Origin: an uncultured Bacteroidales bacterium
GTDB taxonomy: Bacteria; Bacteroidota; Bacteroidia; Bacteroidales; FEN-979
DNA length: 53,419 nucleotides
NCBI GenBank assembly: GCA_903926565.1
Contig: CAIYJU010000015.1
Location: 1 to 53,419 of the forward strand
Direction: 5' to 3'
Each line of letters starts with the position of its first letter. Positions within the stretch are counted from its first letter, which is position 1. Below, piece after piece: positions 1 through 7,951 of the stretch. Under the pieces are notes generated by a model that was given only the letters and a program-made list of their open reading frames with translations, ran no database searches and was not told the DNA's origin. The translations under genes and the position numbers were made by a program.

Positions 1-27
1 ATGATGATTTTTTATTCAAAAGTAGTG

Positions 28-51
28 ATTTTTCGTTTGTAAACGAAAAAT
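28..51. promoter_or_regulatory. palindromic operator-like site, copy 1
   Basis: Inverted repeat with 11-base arms (TTTTTCGTTT core arm) around a central GT. An identical-arm copy lies at 60-83, with centres 32 bp apart, close to three helical turns, which suits a repressor binding side by side. No plus-strand gene starts nearby, so it probably controls a gene to the left of the window. An AT-rich bidirectional terminator for the gene ending at 143 is a weaker alternative. Confidence 0.5.
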
Positions 52-59
52 ATCATAAT

Positions 60-83
60 ATTTTTCGTTTACAAACGAAAAAT
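60..83. promoter_or_regulatory. palindromic operator-like site, copy 2
   Basis: Same arms as the copy at 28-51 but with central AC instead of GT, so that the two copies are reverse complements of each other. The regulator is not identified from the sequence. Confidence 0.5.
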
Positions 84-94
84 TCATAAAATTT

Positions 95-113
95 GACAAT
101 GATTATCCTTATA
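95..113. promoter_or_regulatory. Fur-box-like site
   Basis: By eye, 15 of 19 bases match the classical Fur box (GATAATGATAATCATTATC). It sits 12 bp from the second palindrome. This suggests, but does not prove, metal-responsive control of a gene left of the window. Chance matches in AT-rich DNA are possible. Confidence 0.3.
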
Positions 114-142
114 TCCACATTTTATCAATAGATGAAAAATGG

Positions 143-2020
143 CTATTTCCCGATACAAAACAGGTTTTTATCTCCCCTGATGATGATCTTTCCATCGGCA
201 AAAGCCGGGGTACAGGAGGATCCTTCGCCAAGTGATGACTGACTGATTGAATTGTATTTCTGATCTGCCGGAAAAACATGCATAACGCCCTTTTTATCGA
301 GAAGGAAAACGTTTCCCTCCGCAAGCATGGGCGAGGCAAAAACAGGGGTTTCCAAATCCTGCTCCCAGTATTTTGTGCCGGTTTTCCCGTCATAGCAAAC
401 AACGGTACCGTAGCTGGTTGTAAGGATAAGATATTTTCCGGCAGCCAGCGGGCTGGGAATATCGGAAAGGTATTCTGAACTCTCCCACAGGAGTTTGGGC
501 GGATCGCCGATCTCAATGGCGGCGAGTTTTGAATAATCATTCACGGAATAGACCACCCCGTCGGAATAGGCCACACTGGGGCCCACCTCGCCCGAGATGC
601 ACTTCATCTCCCACAACTCCTTCCCGTCAGCAGGGTTATAGGACACGACCATGGGGTCGGCTGCAAGGATCAGCTCCGTGCGTTTACCTGTGTTCACAAT
701 CACCGGCGAAGCCCATGAAATCTTCACATTCCGGCTTGTCTGCCAGACGGGTTCACCTGTTTTTCCCGAAAGTGCCATCACCATGCCCGAACCGCGCTGG
801 TCGTACTGGATGATGAGCATGTCACGGTACATGATCAATGAAGAGGAGTGTCCATAGTGATTCTGTGGCATGCCTAAATTTTTTGCCCACTGCTGGTTGC
901 CGTCGAGGTCGAGTGCAATGAGATCGCCATTGGCAAAAATGGCATACACACGACGGCCATCGGTGGTCATCGTCGGGGCGCTGAAGCCAGTTTCCTTAAG
1001 GATTTTAGGTTCCTGCGATGAACTGCCGGGTATTTTGTCAACGCTCTTGCGCCATAATAATTTGCCGGAATTAATGTCAAAACAATAGACCTCCCTTTTC
1101 GTCGAACTGGCCCCGGTCAGAAACACCCTGTCATTCCAGATAATGGGGGAGTTGTAGCCGGGCAGCGGGACTTCAGTCTTCCATTTGATATTCTTCCCGC
1201 TCTTTCCGTCCCAGCTGACCGGAATGTTTTTTTGACCTGCTATCCCGTTTCCTCCATTTCCCCTGAAGGATGGAAAGTTTTTCACCAGCTCCTGTACAGA
1301 CGGATAGCCGTCAAGGCTCTGTTGAGCCGCATTCGTCGCTGTGTCTGACTTTAAGGTTGAATCTGCATTTGCATCCTTCACTCCCTGGTTCGCAGACTCT
1401 TTCATCCCGGTATTCCCGGATTCAATATCCCCCGGATTCTCTCTTTGCTGCACTGCTGCTTCAAGGGCCTTGCCCAACTCCCTGTGTGTCAGGAAAACAA
1501 GCAGGGCGGCACCGATGACAATTGCAATTCCTGTGTAGGCAACCCAGGATCTCCTGGCCGACCCGGTGATCCAGAGGTCAGATTTTATATTCGACGGAAC
1601 TTCCGGCATCGACTTATGAAGAAGTTCAATGGTTTTAATACAAATAACCACAACCAGCAGGCTGAAAAACAGCAGGTACCCACCCATGCGGACCTGCCAT
1701 TGGCTGGTGAAAAACGCCTTGCGCGACAAAAGGTCAATTTCACGGATATCCTGCCTGAGTTGTTCATCCTGGGGATTGGCATGCATCCGCTCAACCATCA
1801 CTTTCATCACCTGTGAATTAAGCGGATCAGAACGTTTGATCTGGATGAAATTTACCACGATGAGGACGCACAGGATCAATGCAAAAATGGCACTGGCACC
1901 GGCAATATACCGTAGGGACGCGGCATGCCGCGTCCCCACGGCATGCTGCATATCATACTGTGGAGACGCGGCATGCCGCGTCTTTACCGGGTTGGTTGTA
2001 TTTTTATTATACATTGTCAT
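143..2020 (-). CDS. membrane-anchored PQQ-like beta-propeller protein
   Basis: About 625 aa from the ATG at 2020, which overlaps the end of the upstream gene. Three hydrophobic segments (about residues 39-60, 112-131 and 160-178) are followed by a polar low-complexity linker and then a propeller that starts with an FRGNGGNG motif near residue 260. Blades carry PQQ-type tryptophan-docking motifs such as INSGKLLW, KTGEPVW and KTGTKYW, as in the BamB/quinoprotein superfamily. I do not see direct evidence that PQQ is bound. It is the last gene of the operon 9169-143, next to the NapH-like polyferredoxin, so a role in periplasmic electron transfer or in sensing is inferred. The cytoplasmic N-terminus (residues 13-37) is encoded by two DNA palindromes (1912-1987), which is odd. 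Function is unknown. Confidence 0.85.
   Translation of the reverse strand: MTMYNKNTTNPVKTRHAASPQYDMQHAVGTRHAASLRYIAGASAIFALILCVLIVVNFIQIKRSDPLNSQVMKVMVERMHANPQDEQLRQDIREIDLLSRKAFFTSQWQVRMGGYLLFFSLLVVVICIKTIELLHKSMPEVPSNIKSDLWITGSARRSWVAYTGIAIVIGAALLVFLTHRELGKALEAAVQQRENPGDIESGNTGMKESANQGVKDANADSTLKSDTATNAAQQSLDGYPSVQELVKNFPSFRGNGGNGIAGQKNIPVSWDGKSGKNIKWKTEVPLPGYNSPIIWNDRVFLTGASSTKREVYCFDINSGKLLWRKSVDKIPGSSSQEPKILKETGFSAPTMTTDGRRVYAIFANGDLIALDLDGNQQWAKNLGMPQNHYGHSSSLIMYRDMLIIQYDQRGSGMVMALSGKTGEPVWQTSRNVKISWASPVIVNTGKRTELILAADPMVVSYNPADGKELWEMKCISGEVGPSVAYSDGVVYSVNDYSKLAAIEIGDPPKLLWESSEYLSDIPSPLAAGKYLILTTSYGTVVCYDGKTGTKYWEQDLETPVFASPMLAEGNVFLLDKKGVMHVFPADQKYNSISQSSLGEGSSCTPAFADGKIIIRGDKNLFCIGK
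1912..1987. repeat. two palindromic repeats inside a coding region
   Basis: Two 28-bp inverted repeats, at 1912-1939 and 1960-1987, share the core GACGCGGCATGCCGCGTC and near-palindromic flanks (GTAGG/CCCAC and GTGGA/TTTAC). Both lie in the 5' end of the propeller gene and are translated in the same frame as TRHAAS repeats. The spacer also carries a partial GGCATGC core. They look like a small mobile palindromic element. Confidence 0.8.
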
Positions 2021-3281
2021 GATGATCAACCGGACAAAAATCCACACACCTTGTACAACTGAAGCAGGTTCCCTTGTTCGGGGTGTAATCTGTCCGGTAT
2101 GTGGTTACCATACGATAGGCAATGGTAATTCCAAACACCAGCCCAAGAAAACAACCAAGGATCCATCCTCCGAGATAAAATTGCCTCAGGATTCCGGATG
2201 CCTCGCTATATACCATGGCAACCGGCTTTCCCGATGATTTGAACGCAGTTACTTCCATTAATTCAGGTTTGCCCGTTGAGGATGGAGGTTCCAAAAGTGC
2301 TTTCGCCAACCGGACTTTCCCGTTGACCCCGGCAAGTGTTTCATGCATCCTCGAACCGGTATATCCCCCGAGGAGCATGAGCATTGGAATCAATGCGCAG
2401 ATCAGGATCATTTTCCTGATTCTCCCTGATCTGCTCTCCGGGTTTTTATCAGTCACCGGCATGTCGATGGCATCGTAAGGGCAGGAATCTTCACAAAGCC
2501 TGCATTGAATGCAGGTTGACGGGGTGATGGTCAGGTGTTTCCATGAATAACGGCTGACCCAGTTCAGCAGCACCCCGTAAGGACAAAGAAACCGGCAATA
2601 GGGCCGTGCAATGAAAATTCCTGACAACAACAGGGTCCCGGTGAAGATAAACATGCCAAAAGTAGCGTCAAACCTGAATATTCCAACAAACGGATCATAA
2701 CGGCAAATGATAAAATCGGTGCCGGTGGCGGCATAGAGAACCGCCAGCCCAAGGTAGATATAAGGAATGAGACCCAACACGGTATTTAACCGGACGCCAA
2801 GTTTCTGTGGTTTAAAGGAGACAAGGTCCTGGATTGCTCCGAACGGGCATACACCAGCGCAGAAAGTACGGCCGAAAAACAGGGTGAATACCAGTGGAAG
2901 GATGAAGAAGGCAATGACAGTAAGCGGGATGACATAAGCGTTGTCAAAGACCGCCAGGGCCATGTTCTGGATGGCGCCGATGGAGCAGACACACCCGTGA
3001 CGGTAAAAGCCGAAATAGCCCAGGGAGAGCACCGACATGCCAAAAACCCCGATTCGGGAACGTTTTTTCAACACAAGCCATGTCACAAGTGCGAGGGCGA
3101 TGGCAAGAACAATTACGTCAACAACCGCAAGCAGTCCTGCATGGGCTGAGGGTTGCATGGTTTCCGGTTGAACATAACCAGACTCAAATTCCGGTTTCGG
3201 AAATCTTTGGACACTATAGGCATCCAGGAACTGAATCGTAAGTATGATGGTTAAAATAAACAGTACCAGGATTTTTTTCAT
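2007..3281 (-). CDS. NapH/MauN-like membrane polyferredoxin
   Basis: 424 aa with an N-terminal membrane anchor and about six further membrane segments. Polyferredoxin motifs are clear: CAGVCPFGAIQD (near residue 138), CRFLCPYG (near 228), a ferredoxin-type CIQCRLCEDSCP (near 258) and a C-terminal CFSCTRCVDFCP. This pattern is that of NapH, NosR C-terminus and MauN proteins, which take electrons from the quinol pool and pass them to periplasmic Fe-S or redox partners. The 5' gene at 3467-4048 is NapG-like, so the two could form a NapGH-type quinol dehydrogenase. No napA, nosZ or methylamine dehydrogenase gene is in the window, so the terminal partner is unknown. Its stop codon overlaps the start of the next propeller gene. 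Confidence 0.88.
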   Translation of the reverse strand: MKKILVLFILTIILTIQFLDAYSVQRFPKPEFESGYVQPETMQPSAHAGLLAVVDVIVLAIALALVTWLVLKKRSRIGVFGMSVLSLGYFGFYRHGCVCSIGAIQNMALAVFDNAYVIPLTVIAFFILPLVFTLFFGRTFCAGVCPFGAIQDLVSFKPQKLGVRLNTVLGLIPYIYLGLAVLYAATGTDFIICRYDPFVGIFRFDATFGMFIFTGTLLLSGIFIARPYCRFLCPYGVLLNWVSRYSWKHLTITPSTCIQCRLCEDSCPYDAIDMPVTDKNPESRSGRIRKMILICALIPMLMLLGGYTGSRMHETLAGVNGKVRLAKALLEPPSSTGKPELMEVTAFKSSGKPVAMVYSEASGILRQFYLGGWILGCFLGLVFGITIAYRMVTTYRTDYTPNKGTCFSCTRCVDFCPVDHHDNV

Positions 3282-3317
3282 TTATTGAAATCGGTTTTTC
3301 ATCTTTTACTATATTAT

Positions 3318-3414
3318 TTACTTCGTGGTACTTCGTGTGAACTCCATGGTACTTCGTGAAATATTATTTCACAGATACACAGAGAAATATCACGAAGAGC
3401 CACAGAGCATAAGT
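3318..3414. repeat. imperfect inverted repeat of CACGAAG units
   Basis: Left half carries TACTTCGTGG / TACTTCGTG words; the right half carries CACGAAGAGCCACAGAG, roughly their reverse complement, giving an imperfect hairpin of about 95 bp. It fills most of the 185-bp gap between the NapG-like and NapH-like genes. A clearer member of the same family lies at 27467-27551. It may be a MITE-like element or a transcript-processing hairpin within the operon. Confidence 0.6.
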
Positions 3415-3466
3415 CATTTTTACTTAATAAGATTAACCCGGTAAGAATAAAATATTTTTCATGCGC

Positions 3467-4048
3467 TTATACTGGTTTTTCTTGTGTAACCTGTTTGAGG
3501 AGGTACGGCTGACTGAGCGGCACCCTGCTGAATGCTTCTGAAGGACAATTGCGCGCAATCGCGCATTGGTTGCAATTCACGCAGATGTTGTGTCGAACCT
3601 GCAGTTGCAGTGATCCGTTTCCGAAAGCACCGCATCCCTTCACACATTTGCCGCAACCGATGCATAAAGGTTCGTCTATGGAATATTCAAAAAAAGGATC
3701 TTCAATAAATTTCCGTTTAACCGCATTGGTTGGGCAAAGCTGGTTTTCGGCCCCGGTGGTGAGGGTTTTTGTTTCGGGTTTGAAATATCCGCCGCAAAGA
3801 TCGCAGTATCCGCACATCGCATACACATGCACGCATTTGACCGCCGAAGGGGTCAGCACGCAATTGGTGGCGCAACGTCCGCACTGGATGCATTTGGCCG
3901 GATCAAGCTGCCATACCGTCTCACCTGTGGTGGCCTTGTCCGCAACCAGGGCTGCAGCCCCTCCGATACCCAACAGCACAGAAGCCCGCACCCCTGTTGA
4001 GAGAAACTTACGGCGGTTGATTCTTGAATTATTTTCCGGCACTTCCAT
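3467..4048 (-). CDS. Tat-type periplasmic ferredoxin, NapG/MauM-like
   Basis: 193 aa. A twin-arginine motif (NRRKFLST) near residue 13 precedes a hydrophobic Ala/Gly-rich stretch, so Tat export to the periplasm is likely. Cysteine clusters follow: CIQCGRCATNC, CGYCDLCGGYF, CIGCGKCVKGC and CVNCNQCAIARNCP, enough for about four [4Fe-4S] clusters, as in NapG and MauM. With the NapH-like membrane protein downstream it could form a quinol-oxidising pair. The start overlaps the upstream 79-aa gene by 20 bases, indicating translational coupling. The electron acceptor is not evident; the PQQ-like propeller proteins of the same operon are candidates by context only. Confidence 0.87.
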   Translation of the reverse strand: MEVPENNSRINRRKFLSTGVRASVLLGIGGAAALVADKATTGETVWQLDPAKCIQCGRCATNCVLTPSAVKCVHVYAMCGYCDLCGGYFKPETKTLTTGAENQLCPTNAVKRKFIEDPFFEYSIDEPLCIGCGKCVKGCGAFGNGSLQLQVRHNICVNCNQCAIARNCPSEAFSRVPLSQPYLLKQVTQEKPV

Positions 4049-4268
4049 CTCCTGAATCGTTTTTGTTCATCCTGGCTTTCTCAAGGCGGTGCTGATCCGC
4101 TTCAGGCAACCGGCACTGCCCCGACAGGCTGCACCTGCCGCAACTGTAATTTTGCCTGCAATCTTCTGCTTCGCTCCACCGATGGATCAGCACTCCGCTT
4201 AATGCAGTGAGTGAGCCTAAAATGGTTCCCCTGAATAACGTGCTGATGAATTTTCTTCTGTCTGGCAT
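4029..4268 (-). CDS. small Cys-rich protein with twin-arginine motif
   Basis: 79 aa. It begins MPDRRKFISTLF, a twin-arginine-like motif with a hydrophobic stretch to about residue 27. Four cysteines follow in a short span, CRQNYSCGRCSLSGQC (spacing C-x5-C-x2-C-x5-C), then a charged tail. The cysteine arrangement could hold one Fe-S cluster or a metal. It overlaps the ferredoxin gene downstream and lies 22 bp after the NHL-propeller gene, so it is a true operon member. I do not recognise a named family. It could be a small redox subunit or a maturation factor of the NapGH-like pair. Confidence 0.75.
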   Translation of the reverse strand: MPDRRKFISTLFRGTILGSLTALSGVLIHRWSEAEDCRQNYSCGRCSLSGQCRLPEADQHRLEKARMNKNDSGDGSAGK

Positions 4269-4290
4269 AATTATCCTATTGAAATCAGGG

Positions 4291-5265
4291 TTAATTTCCT
4301 GGTTTTTTCATGGTAAAAATACGCACCTCTTTTTTCTCCGGATCAAGTACAAGGATACGATCTTTTGAATCAACGGCGACATCGATCCCCCTGGTTCCTT
4401 CAATGAATGAGTCAGGGCCGGCTACCACACACCTGAAAACGCCTGCCGGCGAATAAACTTTGAGGCGTTCGATCCCTTTCTCTGCTGTGACAAATGAGCC
4501 GTCGGACAGCATTGCAAAATTAGAAGGATTGCAGCATCCACAAAATCCCTCCATGCTCATGGAGGACTCCCCCCAGGATGAAATTAAATCACCCGCGCCG
4601 TCATATTTTTCGAACTGGTGGCGGCCGGGATTCACCACCCAGAGTTCTCCCTTCCGTCCGATGCCAAGGTCGAAATATGGACTGGGCACAATGAAGCCGG
4701 GGATTCTGCGCTCCGGGTCTTTCTCCCCGATCTTTTTAAGGAGATTGCCCCGCTGATCGAAATGATAAACGACCTTATTCCCTGCATCGGCCAGGTAAAC
4801 ATCCTTACCGGAAACCTTAATGGAGGTGATGATGGCATCTTTTCCGCAACTGGTCCATTGCATGAGTTTTTTACCGGTTTTATCGTAAATTTCGACATGA
4901 TCCTGCATCCCCAGGTAAATCCTGCCTCCCTCATCCACACAAATGGAACCCGCAGTTCCTGAGATTGGAAATCCGGATTCCCTGTCCCCTGCAGGATTGA
5001 AAATTTCAACCCCATTGTCGCCACAAATGCAGATACGATCCGATTTGTCAACATCAACGCCATGAATGGCAGATAGTTCCGGGCTGAAATGCCCGGTCTC
5101 CTCATACAGGATCTTTGTGGTGTCGCCCGACCTGAGCGACTTCAGGTCATACGCATAAGGGTTCACATTGTCATCCGGGTTGTTATAAAACATGTCCCAG
5201 GCCATGAACAGCACGACAGCCAGCAACAGGGACAATGATATAATGATGATGATCTTGCTTTTCAT
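4291..5265 (-). CDS. membrane-anchored NHL-type six-bladed propeller protein
   Basis: 324 aa from the ATG at 5265, which follows the stop of the preceding gene directly; an in-frame start at 5283 would overlap that gene. One N-terminal membrane segment (residues 4-24) anchors an extracytoplasmic domain with repeated NHL-like blades such as DRICICGDNGVEIF, GRIYLGMQDHVEIYDK and DRILVLDPEKKEVRIF. A CGCC cluster stands near residue 243. NHL propellers bind ligands or protein partners; no catalytic residues are evident. Its place between propeller genes and the Fe-S genes suggests a structural or scaffold role in the same exported assembly. Function is not established. Confidence 0.82.
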   Translation of the reverse strand: MKSKIIIIISLSLLLAVVLFMAWDMFYNNPDDNVNPYAYDLKSLRSGDTTKILYEETGHFSPELSAIHGVDVDKSDRICICGDNGVEIFNPAGDRESGFPISGTAGSICVDEGGRIYLGMQDHVEIYDKTGKKLMQWTSCGKDAIITSIKVSGKDVYLADAGNKVVYHFDQRGNLLKKIGEKDPERRIPGFIVPSPYFDLGIGRKGELWVVNPGRHQFEKYDGAGDLISSWGESSMSMEGFCGCCNPSNFAMLSDGSFVTAEKGIERLKVYSPAGVFRCVVAGPDSFIEGTRGIDVAVDSKDRILVLDPEKKEVRIFTMKKPGN

Positions 5266-5266
5266 T

Positions 5267-6727
5267 TTATGGAGCTTTAACATCGATGCATACCAGCTGT
5301 TTTGAATCCCGCATCAGCAGGTAGCCGCCTGTGATGGCAATCGGACCCCAGGAATCCTGTCCGTCGATAATCCTGGCCTTGTCAAGTACGATAAACTGCT
5401 TTGATGATACTTTCGCGATGGTCATCTCCCCGTCGTCGTTCAGGATGAAGAACTTTCCATCGGCCATGATATAAGGCCCAAGTCCGAAACGGTCGGTCTT
5501 TCCGCTGCTCATAACCGCGGTTTTACAATCACCGGATCGATAGCAGGCAAATTGATTTCGCAAACTTCCCGCATCTTTGGGTAAGATGCCAAAAATAAAC
5601 CCGTTGTAAAAAACCGGTGTTTGCTGTTCCGAGGCAAGTCCTTCCTGTGGTTTGTACTTCTGTAAAACCTTTACGGTGAATTGTCCCTCCGATTGCCGCA
5701 CCTGGAGGATGGCCGATCCGGCGCCATACCCGGCGGTGAGGAAAATTTTCCCTTCATCGAGCATCAGCGGTGACGGGGCGACTACCGACGGTGCAAATTC
5801 TGAGGATTCCCACAGCACTTTTCCCCTGTCGGTGCCAGATGCCGAAATCCCGCAAATCCCGCCGATGGCAAAATAAACATACATTTTCTTCCCGTTGAGT
5901 GTCATCGGCATCACCGAGGAGTGCGACATCTTCCATCCCTTTGGATTGGGGGTCTCCCACAACTTTTTCCCGGTGTTACAATCAATTGCAACCAGGATCG
6001 CTTTTCCGCCGGGAGCAATGATCGCCGTGTCGTTGTCAAGAAGCGGACACTGCCCGGTAAACCAGAATGGGATTTCCGTGTCGTAATCTTTTACCAGGTC
6101 GAGGCCCCACAAAAAATTGCCATTCAGCCTGTCAACACACATCACCTGGCACTTTGGCCCAATGGTCAGGACAAATTTTGCACTCACGGCAGGTACTGTT
6201 CTTGAAAGTCCGTGATTTCGCTTGAGATGCACCTTATACCCCCGTTTCCACATTTCTTCACCGGAGGAAAGTGAAAAACAACGTAACTGGTCTGACTTGT
6301 CAGCTTCATCATAATCAAGAATATAAACCTTTCCGTCGTAAACAGCCGGGGCCGCATGCCCTTCTCCCAATGTCTTTTTCCATAAAACAGAAGGACCGGT
6401 TTTTGCCCACCTGTCAAGCAATTTGACAGGCTCCTTGCTGATGTTGTCGAAACCGGAACCCCTGAATCGCGGCCACCTTGTTCCGGGAATGTCCGGTAAT
6501 GTTTTGTAAAAACTGAATTGAGATCCGATGATCACCGGTTTTCCTGCAACGGCTGCGCCTTTTTTTCTGTTATCCATTCCGGGCAGGGAAACCTTAAAGT
6601 CCTTCACAGGATCATAAAAAAGCCACCATGCAACGATACCCGCCGACAAAACGATAAAAGCCAGCAGCACGAATAAGGCCCGCCTGTCCATCCGTCCGCC
6701 GGCCGGCCTATTTTCTCCGGATATCAT
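5267..6727 (-). CDS. PQQ-like beta-propeller protein, membrane anchored
   Basis: 486 aa from the ATG at 6727; a second ATG at 6694 (MDRRALFVLL) is just as likely because it gives a typical signal anchor. The hydrophobic segment is followed by the motif RWPRFRGSGFDNISKE (about residue 85), also found in the other three propellers of this operon, and by blades with docking motifs such as CNTGKKLWETPN. The start overlaps the upstream gene by 20 bases. The family contains BamB-like and quinoprotein-like folds; PQQ ligands cannot be judged by eye. Probably extracytoplasmic. Role unknown, inferred to belong with the NapGH-like module. Confidence 0.84.
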   Translation of the reverse strand: MISGENRPAGGRMDRRALFVLLAFIVLSAGIVAWWLFYDPVKDFKVSLPGMDNRKKGAAVAGKPVIIGSQFSFYKTLPDIPGTRWPRFRGSGFDNISKEPVKLLDRWAKTGPSVLWKKTLGEGHAAPAVYDGKVYILDYDEADKSDQLRCFSLSSGEEMWKRGYKVHLKRNHGLSRTVPAVSAKFVLTIGPKCQVMCVDRLNGNFLWGLDLVKDYDTEIPFWFTGQCPLLDNDTAIIAPGGKAILVAIDCNTGKKLWETPNPKGWKMSHSSVMPMTLNGKKMYVYFAIGGICGISASGTDRGKVLWESSEFAPSVVAPSPLMLDEGKIFLTAGYGAGSAILQVRQSEGQFTVKVLQKYKPQEGLASEQQTPVFYNGFIFGILPKDAGSLRNQFACYRSGDCKTAVMSSGKTDRFGLGPYIMADGKFFILNDDGEMTIAKVSSKQFIVLDKARIIDGQDSWGPIAITGGYLLMRDSKQLVCIDVKAP

Positions 6728-7946
6728 AAGCCATCAGCGCTTTCCCATGCCGGATATAAAGGACTCCATTCTGGATTACCGGATGTGCAAAATGTTCAAG
6801 GGTACCCTCCGTGATTTTAAAAGAACTTACCAGTTCAACTTTTCCCTGGTCCGGTTTGATCAGGCCCATCATGCCCTGGTCGTTGTAACAATAAAGCATG
6901 TTATCGGCAAAAATGGTTGAACCGCAGCTGAATTTCAGCGAGTCAGCGGCAATACCGGTGACGGCTGAAATAGTTTCAAATCTTCCCGGGCGATACCTGG
7001 AGCCATAAAGATAACCCCCGAGTTTAACCGATCCGCCCTGGACATTGCCCCCTTTGAAATTACGCCACACCTCTTTGATGGACCCTCCGTCGGGTGCCAG
7101 CTCCAGTTTCACGATCCCATTGCCGCCACGATCATCATAGTAAATAAATCCGCTGTCGAAGGCAGGCGTGTTACAATGGATGTCGTTGGGCCGGTCAAAC
7201 GGATGTGACCATAACAGCTCTCCCGTTGAAGCATCCACCCCGATGAGATGATGGATCATCATGGTAACCAGAAGCTTTTTCCCGGGTAAAGGGATCATCA
7301 TGGGGGAGCAGTATGCTGCTGAATCGCCCATCGCTTTCCCTTTCCAGATTAGCTGACCGGTAAACCTGTTTAAAGCGGCCACATTGGTGTCTCTGCCGCC
7401 CGGAAAACAAAACAGACGATCGTTGTCAATCAGCAGCGACTCGGTATAACCAAATCGTACATTGACTCCATGAAGGTCTGTCAACATGTTCACCGACCAT
7501 TTTTTTGTTCCGCTCGCAGCATCAAGACAGATGATCTCACCCATACTGGAGCAATAGTAGATCAGGTTGTCAACCAGGGTGGGCGTTGACCTGGGACCGG
7601 GAAAATTCTCGGTCCACTCCCTGCCGGTTCCTGTTTTCCACACCAGGCTGCCGCGTTTATCAAAAGCAAACAGGTAACCAGTGCTGTCAATCTCTCCGGG
7701 AACATAAATCCGGTCGTTGGTCACAATAGGTGATGCAAACCCATTGCCGATACTGTCGATCTTAAGGATCTGCCCGGGTCCGGTTTCCGGCCACGATTTT
7801 AAAAGGTTTGTTTCATGATAAATGCCATCGCGGGCGATACCTCTCCATTGCATCACTGATTGGGCGATTCCGTCAGAAGTATGGATAAACAATGCTGTCA
7901 GTGCGATAAGCATCGTTGTCACTGGTGAAAATCTTTCTGCTGACAT
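6708..7946 (-). CDS. secreted PQQ-like beta-propeller protein
   Basis: 412 aa with an N-terminal hydrophobic signal ending near residue 28 (SDGIAQ). The mature part starts with QWRGIARDGIYHETNLLKSW, nearly the same as the opening of the next upstream paralogue. Repeated docking motifs include AASGTKKW, RFTGQLIWKG and ASTGELLWSHPF. It lies 5 bases after the upstream paralogue, so the two are an old tandem duplication. It may be periplasmic. It could bind PQQ or act as a BamB-like scaffold; the sequence alone does not decide. Confidence 0.85.
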   Translation of the reverse strand: MSAERFSPVTTMLIALTALFIHTSDGIAQSVMQWRGIARDGIYHETNLLKSWPETGPGQILKIDSIGNGFASPIVTNDRIYVPGEIDSTGYLFAFDKRGSLVWKTGTGREWTENFPGPRSTPTLVDNLIYYCSSMGEIICLDAASGTKKWSVNMLTDLHGVNVRFGYTESLLIDNDRLFCFPGGRDTNVAALNRFTGQLIWKGKAMGDSAAYCSPMMIPLPGKKLLVTMMIHHLIGVDASTGELLWSHPFDRPNDIHCNTPAFDSGFIYYDDRGGNGIVKLELAPDGGSIKEVWRNFKGGNVQGGSVKLGGYLYGSRYRPGRFETISAVTGIAADSLKFSCGSTIFADNMLYCYNDQGMMGLIKPDQGKVELVSSFKITEGTLEHFAHPVIQNGVLYIRHGKALMAYDIRRK

Positions 7947-7951
7947 GGCCG

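Noticed and set aside
1629..2237. 202-aa plus-strand open frame opposite the propeller and NapH-like genes
   Set aside because: Composition lacks protein-like motifs and it lies wholly antisense to two well-supported genes.
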